From: Endomicrobium sp.
GTDB lineage: Bacteria; Elusimicrobiota; Endomicrobiia; Endomicrobiales; Endomicrobiaceae
Assembly: GCA_031260765.1 (NCBI GenBank)
Contig: JAISKX010000019.1
Location: forward strand, 1 to 5,995
Length of the DNA: 5,995 bases
Direction: 5' to 3'
Shown: positions 5,797 through 5,995 of the stretch, piece after piece
Layout: each line of letters starts with the position of its first letter
Numbering within the stretch: position 1 is the first letter of the stretch
Made by a program: the position numbers and the translations under genes
Notes under the pieces: model-generated
Told to the model about the DNA's origin: nothing
The model's database searches: none
The model's input: the letters and a program-made list of their open reading frames with translations, nothing else

Positions 5797-5995
5797 AAAA
5801 ATATTAAAAACTCAAGCTAATATTCACTTTTTTGCAAATCAAGATAAACAAATTAGACAAATTTAGCAGCAGATAAGACTGTGATAGGCATAATTCTATA
5901 CAGCAGAGAACAACCGCTTACCTATAAAAAGAATGATTTTATTGTCCCTATTTCTTTGTCGTGAAATTAGGGTAAATATCTAATTAAGCTTATTC
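5797..5995. other. Right-end intergenic stretch, no gene recognised
   Basis: All six frames close quickly and none running off the right edge is more than a few codons long. No tRNA-like fold is evident. The only structure seen is an imperfect hairpin (CCCTATTTC at 5946-5954 with GAAATTAGGG at 5963-5972, one bulged base, 8-base loop) without a T-run on either side. Together with the relic ORF, it makes about 375 bases of non-coding or decayed DNA ahead of the lysS promoter. Confidence 0.6.

Noticed and set aside
5946..5972. Hairpin near the right edge as a terminator
   Set aside because: The stem is interrupted by a bulge and no T-run follows on either strand.

Overview
The window comes from a low-G+C (roughly mid-30s percent by eye), AT-rich bacterium with a double membrane. 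The evidence for a diderm is a LolC/E-type permease and a LolD ATPase, which handle outer-membrane lipoproteins, together with an AsmA-like membrane-anchored protein. All recognisable genes lie on the minus strand, so transcription runs from high to low coordinates. The order lysS, lolC/E, lolD is known from several diderm lineages, including Deltaproteobacteria. The base composition, that gene order and a decayed ATPase gene would fit an Elusimicrobiota/Endomicrobium-like genome. That assignment is inference and has not been tested.

Layout from right to left, in transcription order. Positions 5797-5995 hold no gene I can support. Positions 5620-5796 hold a 34-codon ORF with its own promoter-like and ribosome-binding sequences. 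Its first ~17 residues look like the N-terminus of a DUF4143-type AAA ATPase, but the rest is gone, so it is most likely a relic. Next come a strong sigma70-type promoter (5589-5617) and a structured leader, then lysS (lysyl-tRNA synthetase with an odd glutamine-rich N-terminus). lolC/E follows lysS after a single base. About 22 bases past the lolC/E stop, a second promoter (2656-2684) and a second structured leader precede lolD, which overlaps ilvE by 4 bases. A clear intrinsic terminator (942-985) follows ilvE. Beyond it, an AsmA-like gene starts at 924 and runs off the left edge.

The genes appear to form two transcription units, lysS-lolC/E and lolD-ilvE, plus the start of a third gene. 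LolC/E and LolD should work together as one lipoprotein-releasing ABC transporter, although they sit in different units. The two units share a 17-base identical promoter core (-10 box plus GC-rich downstream bases). They also share the same order and similar spacing of leader elements: AT hairpin, A-tract, GC hairpin beginning CAGCC, then the ribosome-binding site. This duplicated leader module is the most interesting non-coding signal in the window. The most interesting protein feature is the poly-glutamine N-terminal extension of LysRS.
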